Assembly: GCA_022579005.1 (NCBI GenBank)
Contig: MU401502.1
Span: forward strand, 1 to 64,000
DNA length: 64,000 nt
Direction of reading: 5' to 3'
Source of the DNA: Poronia punctata
Lineage: Eukaryota > Ascomycota > Sordariomycetes > Xylariales > Xylariaceae
Below, piece by piece: positions 23,410 to 33,816 of this stretch. The notes beneath the pieces were generated by a model that saw nothing but the letters and a program-made list of their open reading frames with translations, did no database searches and was not told the DNA's origin. Made by a program: the position numbers and the translations under genes. How positions within the stretch are numbered: position 1 is the first letter of the stretch; every line of letters starts with the position of its first letter.

Positions 23410-24075
23410 CATCATTTTTGAAAGAGACACATGTACCATCTCGGGGAAATTCTGGCAAGATGGGGTAAACCTACAGCGTGGAAGCTGATTGAGCAAACTG
23501 CGCTATATGGAAGTGAAGAGTTGAAGATGATATCCGCTTTTCCTGTACATCTCATCACTAGTACCGCAATGGCGCCCAAACAGTGCTCGATGCTTCGAGG
23601 CCGACGAGTTCTCATCTCGCCCATTTGGTAAATGACACTAATGGGCCAAGACATCTGTATAAGCCGTCGCCGGAGAGTGAGTTCAGAACCACTAAAACTC
23701 TTATGACGAAGTACAGGTGCGTCGGATCGCCCATGGCTCTCATAACCTTCGGGGCTTGTCACTACGATGGGTTGGGCGATGTGCTTCTGAAGGATAGACT
23801 TGATCAAGCGATCCACGAACTCCCGGATCGAGGCCGAGGTGGATAAGTCCACGGTCAAGATGCCGATTCTTTTGGACGCGCAGTTGGTCTCGCGTTGGTC
23901 TCGCGTGTAATGCTTGCCCTGGCCGCTTCGCCTTTCTCCGGCGAGTGAACTCCTACTCGTAGGATCAGAGGGGCGGCACTCAGGGCTGCATCCTAGGGCA
24001 CGGCTTAGTATCCCAAACATGCGTTAGCACCAGCGACGAGCACGGTTTCCTTGAAGGAGATGTGGGCAAGATTCG
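23410..24075 (-). pseudogene. short-chain dehydrogenase/reductase (SDR) pseudogene
   Basis: On the minus strand the sequence near 24060 reads FKETVLVAGANACLGY, a damaged version of the SDR cofactor motif TGAxxGLG. Then come two in-frame stops and SPEKGEAARASITRET. The frame then shifts exactly at an 11-bp tandem duplication (plus 23884-23905) and resumes as RIGILTVDLSTSASIREFVD, a classic SDR segment after the second beta-alpha unit. Later pieces resemble the region after the catalytic Tyr-Lys, but the YxxxK motif itself is not intact. If one duplicate copy is ignored, the frame on both sides joins smoothly, so the duplication is a direct cause of inactivation. SDRs reduce or oxidise small substrates with NAD(P); this copy cannot be functional. 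Confidence 0.7.
23884..23905. repeat. 11-bp tandem duplication
   Basis: TTGGTCTCGCG occurs twice back to back. It lies inside the SDR relic and, being 11 bp, shifts the reading frame at that point. Confidence 0.85.
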
Positions 24076-27000
24076 CAAGAGGGTTCCCCGCATCCCCGAG
24101 CAGATGTTTAGGAGACATGGCCGACGCAATAAATCACAAGTCGATATAGCTCATCAAAGACCACTGGCGAGCTCAAGTTTAACTTTCGCAATAGTTGTAG
24201 ACGAGCACAAAAGGATATTGCGAGGCGTCGGTGCTTACTGTAAAAGAGGGACATGGAAATGTACAGGACGCTGTGAGTTAGTCCCGTGACAGCTCATGCC
24301 TCGTGTAGTCGGTTTCACCCGAGATGGGATTGTGCATGTCGGATTCGGAGTCTGGCGGTGCCACCCAATTGGGGTAAATGTACATGTACGGTACTTTCCT
24401 ACGAGTAGGATGGATCCATCAGGCAGGCTCGATGCTGGTGGTCGAGGGCGGGAAACGGTTGAAACGTATTTGACACCCAAATGACATGGGGTGAGAGTGC
24501 GTTTCGTAATTTAGCCACTTCACAATAGGAAATCAGCTTCGTTGACAAACTGAGGAACGTGCATTCCTTGATAATACTGTATGTCTCCCTAATGGTTGGG
24601 TAAGTATACTGGGTCGATAGGGTGTAGCGTGGTAAGTCTGATGTTGCAGCCCCTTGCTCGATAAAATGACACATACTCTTCATGCCTAGGTGTGAGAGGG
24701 TGCTATCCCAGGGGAGTGTCCGTTTGAAACATCGTTCTAACATATACTCGTGCGGAGGACCGAACGAGCTCATTGGACTCGCATGCTAGGACCAGGTCAT
24801 TGCTTACAGTACACCGCACACCGCACACCTTACGCCCCCTATAAGCAGTCCATTGATCTTCGTCCGCCTTATTCAGACCTTTAGTCTTGCATAGTGGGCA
24901 GAAAACAGGTTCCCTGAATACTTCAGATAAGGCCATTTCGACACACCGGTGGGAATACGAAGGTCAAACGGCTACACAAAGAGGACCAGAACGCTGAACC
25001 GCAACGATGAAATTACCAGCATCTCCCCGTACCGAGCGACAATTAGCCGCAGGGTCGTTTCACCACATGCATGCACCTAGATAGGCTTGATAGAGCCTGC
25101 AACCACATAGCTTGATACAACTTTGATATGGTATATTGCTATCCACCACAACGCGCAAGGAAGAAAATATCGACATGGTAGGTAAAACCCAGAGCATAGG
25201 TGACAGCCGGTCCAAGGGTTTGGGTAAGTTACGGGCGAGACACGGATTAACGGTAGTCTAGGTGGTCAGTTTTGGTCGCCCTTCCGGTTGTCTTGGGGAA
25301 GTTGTGAGGGGTTACCTTGGTCGCACAGGACGAAGAGATTTTGAGACTGACGTATGGTAGTTGCCGAAGTGCGGTGATGGATGACGTGGGGAAAGCAAGG
25401 GTCCAATCCACATGACGAGATCAATGATGCTTGAATACATGTCATAAAAAAACAAAACAAATTGCCGAGTTGCAACCACCCCTGGCTGGTATATTTACCT
25501 GTAGTCAAAGACTGGACGGCCGATAAGAATCTTACAGCCTCTCCTCCGGTTAATGTTAGAGCCGGTCTAGTATGTACTTTAGGATATATCTACGATATGT
25601 ACATAATCCTGAATCCGTGTTCTACAAAATGGGATTGTGGTGCGACTGTTTGAATGTTGATAAGTGCCCAAATCGTATCAGTATGGGTTATGAGTCGGTA
25701 AGAAGCCTGGAGTTTCTATTTGCCAACACTCAATCTATCTAATCGACGTCAGCAAGAACGTGGTCAGATCTTGACAAAGGTGCATCCGACGAGGGCTGAT
25801 AATGCCAACCGAGTCTGCGAGTCTAACCTAGGGTACCTACTACCTATCAAGGTATGTGCAGGCTAGGTTGGACAGAATGCGCATGTGGGATTGACGTAAC
25901 GCCATGCCATCCCTACATTACCTACGAGTACACATAGATAGTAATTTCAAAGTACAAACAATGGAACTAACCTAACAAACTGTCTGAGGTATGTTTATGT
26001 TAAGTAAGGTATGAAAATTCGGGTTCATTCATGTACAACAATCTGTACTCGTACGCGCTGCAAATGGCAGTCGGGGAGATTCCGTGCTTACTGCACATAC
26101 GAGTACACACTACCTTGTACGTCACGGAGTAGGTTAGGTACTAGGCTAGGTTGCCTGGATACCTCTGTATGTTTCATGCAACAGGTTGCATTCATGGATG
26201 TCCCCCCTATGCCGCCTCCTTGTCGTTGCGGCCGGCTGCATTGCATATGCGCAGCAGCGCCAACGCCGGTCGGCTCTCTAATAAGGTTGGGACTGGGGAA
26301 GGACGGGATCTTTCCATGTTTCAAGTTTGCAGCCGCCAGGAGCAAGAAAATGAACAAGATGAGATGGGAGCACGCGCCAACCTCCCGATAAGAGAGTATT
26401 ACCTATGTACATCCTTTATCGCAACTTTACACCTCCATACGAGTACAGCCTAGTCGGCCTGTACCGAGTATCTGTACGTACCGCAATAGAGGCCGCCTGG
26501 ACAGTGACTTGTGTGTACCCACTATCTTGCGAGTACCTACAGAGGCCGTGAGGTACCTACTTGGTCCAACCCTGCTGGGTGTTAGCGCAACGAACGGCGC
26601 CATCGCATAGCCCACCGTCAGGGTAAGGCCAGGGGGAGATACAGTTGTAATGGTGTGCGCTGACTTGGCTAGCGCCTTGGTTCCTATCTGAAATTATTTG
26701 CTAGCTCGATTGCCTTTCACCCCTTAACACATTATGGCTACCCAACACCTACTAACCTAGTCGGTTCCAAGTTAAGTTGAGAAGCTACGAAGTAGATTAT
26801 CAATATTACCTACCTTGGCTAAGTGCTTTACAAGTTTCTACAGGTACCGGTGCCTGTAGCCAGCCCAGTCCACCACTTTCCAGCACATTATTCCCGCTTT
26901 GTGTGGTCTCTTTCCTTCCCGCTGCCGCTGGCTCTCTCCTATCAGAGGTGCAATATGAACAAATTCAAGCCTGTTTCCAAACACACCAGCGACTAGCCAA

Positions 27001-28065
27001 TCACCTAGTCCAATCAGACAACGTATAATTGAACTGAGGAACAACCCGAAGCAACTTGCATGGTGAGCCATCCCCTTATTATTACATACACATTCCCTCC
27101 CTTGACCTGCCTGTTTGTCTTCCTACCTCACCCCAACATCACCTATCCTACGATCCTCTAATTGAAGGCACAGACTCTCTACGGCGAGCGAGGCCCTTGA
27201 CGAGAAATAGGGTCGGGAAACAGAGGGCGAGAGTGTGTGTAAGCGCGTATAGTGAGAAGAGAAACTAATCGATAGAAGAACTTACCCCATTTCTTTCTTT
27301 CTTTTTATATCCTTCTCATTTACCAGGATTGCTCTCCCGTCATTCAATACGACCCTTGTCAATCGTCTCTTGAGTAACGAGGGCATTTTAAAAGGGTGTC
27401 ATTGCAGCGCAATTGAAATCCGACAATCAATCATTACCACCCGACGGGAATTACCTTCTTTTTCGCCTTCCTCGCAATTATCGGCACGTTTTCGATAGCT
27501 ACGCGTACCTTCCCAGCTTGACGCATTGGCTGATTTCAGGCGCGACCAACCTACACAATTGAGTCAGCAATGCAACGACAAAGACTGTAACACGTAATAA
27601 GGACATCTGTTTTACGATCTCTCCCCTTTCTTGCGAGCCGGGACCCCCTCACGTCATTTACTTTTTACCGCCCGACCAAGAAAAAAACCCAAAACAACCC
27701 AATCTGACAAACGCTGGTTCGCGGGATCAACTGCCCCTATCCTCTGCTGCGTCGACGGTCCATCCTCGTCGTACCTCCCAGACCACAACCGAAGAGTCAT
27801 TCGTTACCGCGCAACTACTCATTGTTCGATTGTCGTGTTGGTCATTCTGCGAACGCCTCACTAATTTTTTCATTATTGGTCCCACTATTGTTTTGCTGCA
27901 CTTGCAACCATCTTTTGCGCATGCTCTACATCCCTATAACACCACTGTGCAAGCTAAAGACCGGCGAGGGCTACTTGTCTCCTTAATCAGCGAACCTCCT
28001 TGTCGACCACTAAAGTGTTGCGACGGCCATAATTTCTAAACAAGCTAGCAAAGCGCTGGTTCAAC
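24076..28065. other. gene-poor region and KNR4 upstream region
   Basis: No supported gene up to about 27 kb. A minus-strand frame at 24703-24936 contains a single CPLC-type Cys pair but nothing else that identifies it. From about 25.8 to 26.8 kb the sequence is rich in TACCTA and ACGAGTAC motifs. The last kilobase before 28065 is pyrimidine-rich with TTTCTTTC tracts and is probably the promoter and long 5' leader of KNR4. Confidence 0.5.
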
Positions 28066-29823
28066 ATGTCGTAAGTGTCACTTGAAAGCAGCCCGTCGGG
28101 ATTAGACGTGAAATCTTACACTTGGTTTTTAGGAATATCGGCTCAGCCTTTCGTTCTTTCTGGCATACTATGACCAGCAATGATCGACGTAAGTCACCAC
28201 TCTACCGAAAGTAAATGAGAGTAGGAAATGGGAGGAAGGGCAACATCAGAATCCATGGGGTTTTACTGACATAAGTTTGGTGCAGACTCAACCTACGATT
28301 CTCCCGTCCGGACTGGCCGTCATGTGCCTCTGAACCGTCATAGTACTTTAACGTCAGTCGCTACTGCTTCGGAATCCCAGGCTGATATTACGTCCCCATA
28401 CCATGACGAGTTTGGCCGGTTAGCGAATTCGGCGGACGGCAATGCGTATACGGGTGCGGGCATGGCTTCCGCCTCACCGCTATCGCCGGGGCCAAACGGT
28501 GCCTACTCGCCAGGATTGAGGTCGTACAATGCCCAGAGACAGAGCTTAAACAATGACGGCTTCGAGACTGTTAGCAGCCCGGGCGACATTCCCATGCAGT
28601 CTTTTGCCGATGGCACTCCCCCGGCACCTCCAGTTGGCCATTCATGGAAGCGGATAGATAGATGGGCCGATGAGAACTACCCGGAGCTTTTTGACCAGCT
28701 ATGCGAGGGCTGCACGAACAACGACTTAATCGACCTTGAGCATCAGCTCGACTGCTCACTGCCCCAGGACCTGAGAGACTCTCTAACGATCCACGATGGC
28801 CAAGAACGGGGCGGTAACCCTACTGGCATCGTATTCTCGTCCATGCTTTTGGATTGTGAGGAGATCGTACAAGAGTGGGACCAATGGAGAAGAGTGAACC
28901 AGCAGTACCTTCTCGAAACCTCGGTAACTAAGCCTTCGGTCCCTTCAAAGGCATTTGGGGGCAGCAACGAGGCGTCTTCGTCCAAGTCAGCTCCGGGCTC
29001 GCCTAGCTCGCAGGGCTCTCACAGGAGCTCATGGCGGCAGGAGCTACAGGCCCGGCAGGATTGCGTTCCCGCTGGTGCTGTCCAACGAGCATATGCACAT
29101 CCAGCTTGGATTCCGCTTGTGCGTGACTGGGGTGGAAACAACCTAGCGGTGGATCTAGCGCCCGGCCCAACTGGCTCATGGGGTCAAATCATCTTGTTCG
29201 GGCGTGACTATGACATCAAATACGTCGTAGCGAGATCCTGGGCCTCCTTCCTTGCTATGCTGGCAGACGACCTGAACAGTGGAAAATGGTTCGTCGATGA
29301 AGATACCAATGAGCTTAAGTTACGCGAGTTTAAGACTACTCGTGTTGAACCCTCGTATTTTGACATCCTCCGTTGGCGTATGGATCAGAAGTATGGTCGT
29401 ACGGCCAAGAGTGTCGCGAAGCGCAGATCTGGCATCCCAGGCGGTGCTGCTTCACCTGGCGGTTCCCCTTATTCTGGCCCAGTTGATGGCAATGCAGACG
29501 CTCGTGGAAGGTCATTGCAGCGGCTCAGCACCCCTTCACCTTTGGTGAGTCCTGCTCGTCTTGGATTTGGCAAGTCCCCCGCGCTCGCGCGAGTGGCCGA
29601 AGAGTCGGGAAATCCGGAACCAAGACTGGTTACGAATGGCATCAAAGACGCCAAGCTTGTTGAGGTCGAGACTCCCAAGACGGACAATGACACGAAGACT
29701 ATTCCTTCTCCTGACGTGCCGGATTCTCAGGGCAAGGAATCATCATCCATGAAGTCAGATACAGGATTAGTTGACGGCCAGGTTGACGATGTCGAATCAG
29801 GTATGAAGACGATAGAGATCTGA
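28066..29823 (+). CDS. KNR4: cell wall assembly regulator Smi1/Knr4 (gs-1 type)
   Basis: The Knr4/Smi1 family coordinates beta-1,3-glucan synthesis with cell integrity signalling; the Neurospora homologue is gs-1. The gene has three exons: 28066-28070 (only ATGTC), 28133-28188 and 28286-29823. Both introns start GTAAGT and end AG, and the product is about 532 residues. The start chosen yields MSNIGSAFRSFWHTMTSNDR, a typical N-terminus of fungal family members. A Ser/Pro/Gly-rich linker (to about residue 135) precedes the SMI1_KNR4 domain (about 138-355), with HSWKRIDRWADENYPEL, then LDCSLPQDLRDSLTIHDGQ, and ending with RSWASFLAMLADDLNSGKWF. The C-terminal tail of about 170 residues is Ser/Pro/Asp-rich and low in order, as in other members. 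Confidence 0.92.
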
Positions 29824-31455
29824 TGACGATTCCACGATCAGCAACGACTGGCATTCTGCCACAACGAATACATACCCTTTCCAAAAGAGACGGCGTTAAA
29901 AGGCGTCTGGTGTAACAAGATGAGCATTTTGCTGAAAGCCCTAGTGGTTTTCATAGGCCCCTTGGACGCCAGGCGACCGAGACCCAATGCGCCCGGGCAT
30001 TAATTATATGTTATGGTTGCCGGAGACACATAGCTGAGTGCTATGTGGCGGGCAAGCCCCTTCCAACCCTAGCAATTTCCTTTATCCATCCATGTACAAA
30101 CTCCTCCCAATAGTCGACGTCGATCCAACGAGCCGACTGCCTGTATGACAGCGAAGTATTGGGGAAAATATCAAGGGCGGCGTATCGATTTCTGGTTTCC
30201 TTTTTCGAGGGAACGACAAAGTGTACAAAGAGTGAAGCGTTTCTTCTCTGTTCTTCTTATGCACTTCGTGGTGGGGCGGGTTAATAGATCTGACGGATAG
30301 GTCTGCGTCATCGGGACTCGTTTCGGGCGTCGCAGGTAGCAACATTGATACGGACACTTCTAATAAATGCCCAGCACTACGAATAGCGCTTGGCAAGTTT
30401 AAGCCTAATTGTGGTGTTAGAAGAGCCATCATGGGACATGTCATAGGAGTGATGATGCACCGAGTTTTCGTAAACCAGCATATTCTATTTCCAGTGCCTC
30501 TCCCTGGGGATGAGGCCGTCTGTCTCTATACTCGAAATGCTATAAGAGGGGTTGAACACTATAAAAGCAGATAGAGTAGGCTGTGGCCCGGCTCTAGATC
30601 GGGGGTACCTAGTTTCGTTTGCCATGTTCCTCCGTGTCGACAGAAAGGCTACACCAGAGTGCGGTCATCAGACTTCGAGTTGTCCTCTGGTCTGTGCATC
30701 TCTACATCACCGTTCGCTTTAGGCATTTTACCCTACATGTACACCTAACCAAGTTTTTTATTATATCTAGATCTTGTACAGTTTAGAGTTCTGTTGGGTT
30801 GTATAATGGAAATTACAGATCAGATCAAATGACCTCCGGGACAAACCAAGTCAATCAAACCACTTGGCTCAGTTTGATAATATAAAGCGCTCACTTCCGT
30901 CCTCCGTACTGTAATCCGTCTGTAGGTACGTTATATGTACCCTCTCCGTGTTGAGAATACTCGGTGCCACAGCGGTCTTGACGTGGTGACAAAAAGAAGC
31001 CACATAGCAAGCCACAGTACAGCCACTTAAGCTCGGTAGATTACCTAATACAATCTTGGTGGACCACCACTGTATCGACCTAGCCCACTGTAGCAAAGGT
31101 GCTGTACGAGACAGTGATGGGGTGGGTACCTCATGACGCCTAGTGCTAGTTACCTACATGGTACCTCCTGCCAGGCCAACCATCTTCCATTCACCTCAGC
31201 TAGGCATTGCGCAAACCTACAGTCCTTCAATTCTCCTAGACCCGCGAAAGAAGAACCGATACATCTCGAGGAGACGGAGGGCGCCGTAACGAGACCCGGA
31301 AAACCTACACTACTAAGATTCTTCGAAGCCGAGAATCCGATTCCCCCATAGCTCAGCGGAGCTTGACGACCACAGTAATAAACCAGACCTCGTGCCATCC
31401 CCATCGGAAGAGCAAACGTCATACAGCGCAACGCGAAGAAACGGGGTAATATAAA
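29824..31455. other. intergenic region KNR4 to VPS68
   Basis: It contains the KNR4 3' region and the VPS68 promoter. The minus-strand frames at 30082-30444 and 31150-31557 carry no recognisable domains, and the latter overlaps VPS68 exon 1. No RNA gene is seen. Confidence 0.55.
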
Positions 31456-32110
31456 ATGGAGGAGGAACGTCTCTGGAAGTTTGGCATGCCCGCATGGCTT
31501 AACAGTGCCTGGGCCCGTAACGCCGGCATCTACTCGGCCGGAGGCTTGGTGCGTCAATCCCGAAAACCCTCATAGGACAATCAAACACGAGGATGAGAAA
31601 AGAGAAGAGAAGACGGGAGTGCAGAAAGAGATTGAATAAAAGGAGGGTAAATTCCGATGACTAACTCGCAGGGGTTATCCTAAACAGTTCTCGCTCGCAT
31701 TCTACGTCCTGATCGACGCGGCCGTATGGTCTCACTCGCCTCTCAACAGCTCGGACGTGCACGTCACCTTCATCGACTGGCTCCCCTTCATCTTCAGCTC
31801 GCTGGGGATGATCATCATCAACTCGGTGGAGAAGGCGCGGCTGTCGGCCGACTCGTTCAGCTACTCCGGGTCCGGGGTCGCGTGGAAGGCGCGCGTGGTT
31901 CTATTCCTGGGCTTTGCCGCGCTCGCCGGTGGTATGGCTGGTGCTGGTGTCGTCTTCGCGCTCAAGTTCGCCGTTCAGGGCGTCAAGTGGCCGATGCTGG
32001 GCATGGGCGTCGAGAATATCGTTGCTAATGCCCTCGTCGGCGTTTCTGCTACCATTCTGTGGGTCAGCCAGAACATGGAGGATGAGTATAGCTATAACCT
32101 GGCTCTGTAA
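31456..32110 (+). CDS. VPS68: vacuolar sorting protein Vps68 (TMEM50/UPF0220 family)
   Basis: Vps68 is a small four-helix membrane protein that works with Vps55 in late-endosome-to-vacuole traffic. Exon 1 is 31456-31548 (31 codons, MEEERLWKFGMPAWLNSAWA then RNAGIYSAGGL). Exon 2 is 31688-32110. The 139-nt intron starts GTGCGT, has CTAAC at about 31661 and ends ACAG. An earlier CAG at 31669-31671 would bring an immediate stop, so the acceptor at 31687 is chosen. The product is 171 residues. Hydrophobic segments lie at about 31-45, 55-70, 97-120 and 130-150, and the family-typical MGVENIVANALVGVSATILW is present. The ending SQNMEDEYSYNLAL resembles family C-termini. Confidence 0.9.
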
Positions 32111-32664
32111 GAAGGTTCTGATGGGTGGCTCTGTTATTTATTCATGGTAAAGGAGTGCTGGGACTTTTCGGTTTTCTATCGGTTCTCTTCGCTTTGCTTG
32201 TGGGGTGTAATACAAATCTGGGTAAAGCCGTATTATTTTTATCTATTGGAAGGTCCCCTTGGGATCCTCGTATTAGCATCAGAGTGGGAAAAGTAGAGGA
32301 AGGGACAAGTCATAGTGATGCTTTTGTCAAATAATACCGAACATGACCTCGAAACATGTTTAGTTTCTTCTCCTGGTATATAAGTATTTACAAGGGCATC
32401 CCACAGGGTTAGAGGTCCTCGCGCTTGAAACTATCCAGGCACTTAGCCTTGCATCGCTTCCTGCTTGAAACTGCATAGTTGCGGTATCATATGGGTCGCT
32501 GAGGGGAGGAAGGCCAGTGCCCTTCCAACCAGTATGGCCGGCGTTCAAAGAGAGACATTTGGAGTCAGTAATGATGTTTTGGCGCAGTCAAGGCGAATTT
32601 GTGACTGTCTCAACCCGAACGTGCCAGTGTGAAGGTATTGTTATATACATCAGTAATCCTTTCA
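32111..32664. other. convergent intergenic region VPS68 / GH16
   Basis: The 3' ends of VPS68 (+) and the GH16 gene (-) face each other across about 550 bp. Nothing else is seen here. Confidence 0.6.
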
Positions 32665-33816
32665 CATCACAGCGCCATCAGGACAAACATGCCAATCATG
32701 ATCGAACCTTTGCCAACCGCCCTCAGGAGCCTCACTCATATGTAAAGCATGCACAACCATATCATATGCGCCATCCCTAGGCGTCTTCCCCTGACACACA
32801 TTCCCACCCATAGCAATATTCAACAGCACCGTCCAATCCTCAATCGGTCTAGTGCCAGGGGGCATGATATTCTTCATAACAGGCCGACCATCGACATACC
32901 ACATCAATCTCCCACCGCCCTCGGATTTCCCGTCGTGCGGACGCACCCCCGAATGACTACACTGCCAGACGAAATCGAAGCGCACAGGCCGCCGCGCCAT
33001 ATCGGGGATATGCGTCGCGCGGACGAGATGTTTCTGCGCATCCTCGCCATTATAGAACCCCCAGTGGAGACAGGAATGATTCATCATGTCACCGTTCCAA
33101 GTCTCCGCGACATCGACCTCTCCCTCGTGAGGCCAGACGAACGGCTCGCGCGGCAGAAGCCAGAAGGCAGGCCATATCCCTTCCGCACAGGGGAGATCAA
33201 GCCAGGCGGTAAGACAGCCGTCGCGACGGGCCAGCGTGGCGCGGCTCACGAGACGCGCCGACGTGAAGCGCGCTTCCGGGTCCGGGTGCGCTGGTTGCGA
33301 GATGGCTCGCAGGATTAATTTGCCGTCGGGCGTGTGGAAGCTGTTGGATGGCGTGCACGTGTAGTTTTGTAGCTCGGCGTTACCCCAGCCCCAGGGGTCG
33401 CCGTGGCCTTGCTTCTGGTCGAACTCGTGCGCCACGGGGATGTCCGGGGTGAAGTTGGGGCGCCAGTAGATTCTCGGCCCGCCGCTGCCGTTGCCCTGGG
33501 AAGAACCCCCGGACGGGCTCGGGTGCGCGGGGGGCCGACTGTGGGACGGGACGGGAGGTGGCCCGCCCGGACGAGTGTTGTAGTTGAGTGGCGGGGGCTG
33601 CTGTTCTTGTGCCTGTGGTGGTGGTGGGGGATATGGGTGCTGCTGCTGCCCGGGGTAAACCTGCTGTTGCGGCTGGTAGGGATGTGCAGGTTGTGCGTTG
33701 TAGCTATGTCCTTGCTGTGGGGTGTTTGTATTTTGCCCGATAGGCAGAATATTATGCTTCCTGTTCAACTCCTCCGCTTTCCCCTTCAGTTGGTTGAATC
33801 GGTCGCGGAAAGACAT
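32662..33816 (-). CDS. intracellular-type GH16 beta-glucanase-like protein
   Basis: Glycoside hydrolase family 16 enzymes cleave or transfer beta-1,3(4)-glucans. From ATG 33816 the protein has 384 residues in one exon. The first 110 residues are low-complexity, rich in Pro, Gln, His and Tyr, and preceded by MSFRDRFNQLKGKAEELN. There is no signal peptide, which is odd for a wall enzyme. The catalytic domain covers about 120-384. It contains the active-site motif GEVDVAE (E233, D235, E238), the upstream GIWPAFWLLP and a GNAELQNYT segment that is usual for laminarinase-like members. The E-x-D-x-x-E layout is complete, so activity is plausible. It may act in the cytoplasm, leave by an unconventional route, or be a regulatory protein. 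In-frame sequence upstream of 33816 lacks another ATG. Confidence 0.82.
   Translation of the reverse strand: MSFRDRFNQLKGKAEELNRKHNILPIGQNTNTPQQGHSYNAQPAHPYQPQQQVYPGQQQHPYPPPPPQAQEQQPPPLNYNTRPGGPPPVPSHSRPPAHPSPSGGSSQGNGSGGPRIYWRPNFTPDIPVAHEFDQKQGHGDPWGWGNAELQNYTCTPSNSFHTPDGKLILRAISQPAHPDPEARFTSARLVSRATLARRDGCLTAWLDLPCAEGIWPAFWLLPREPFVWPHEGEVDVAETWNGDMMNHSCLHWGFYNGEDAQKHLVRATHIPDMARRPVRFDFVWQCSHSGVRPHDGKSEGGGRLMWYVDGRPVMKNIMPPGTRPIEDWTVLLNIAMGGNVCQGKTPRDGAYDMVVHALHMSEAPEGGWQRFDHDWHVCPDGAVM

Noticed and set aside
31150..31557. 135-codon minus-strand frame
   Set aside because: It overlaps VPS68 exon 1 on the opposite strand and contains no motif.
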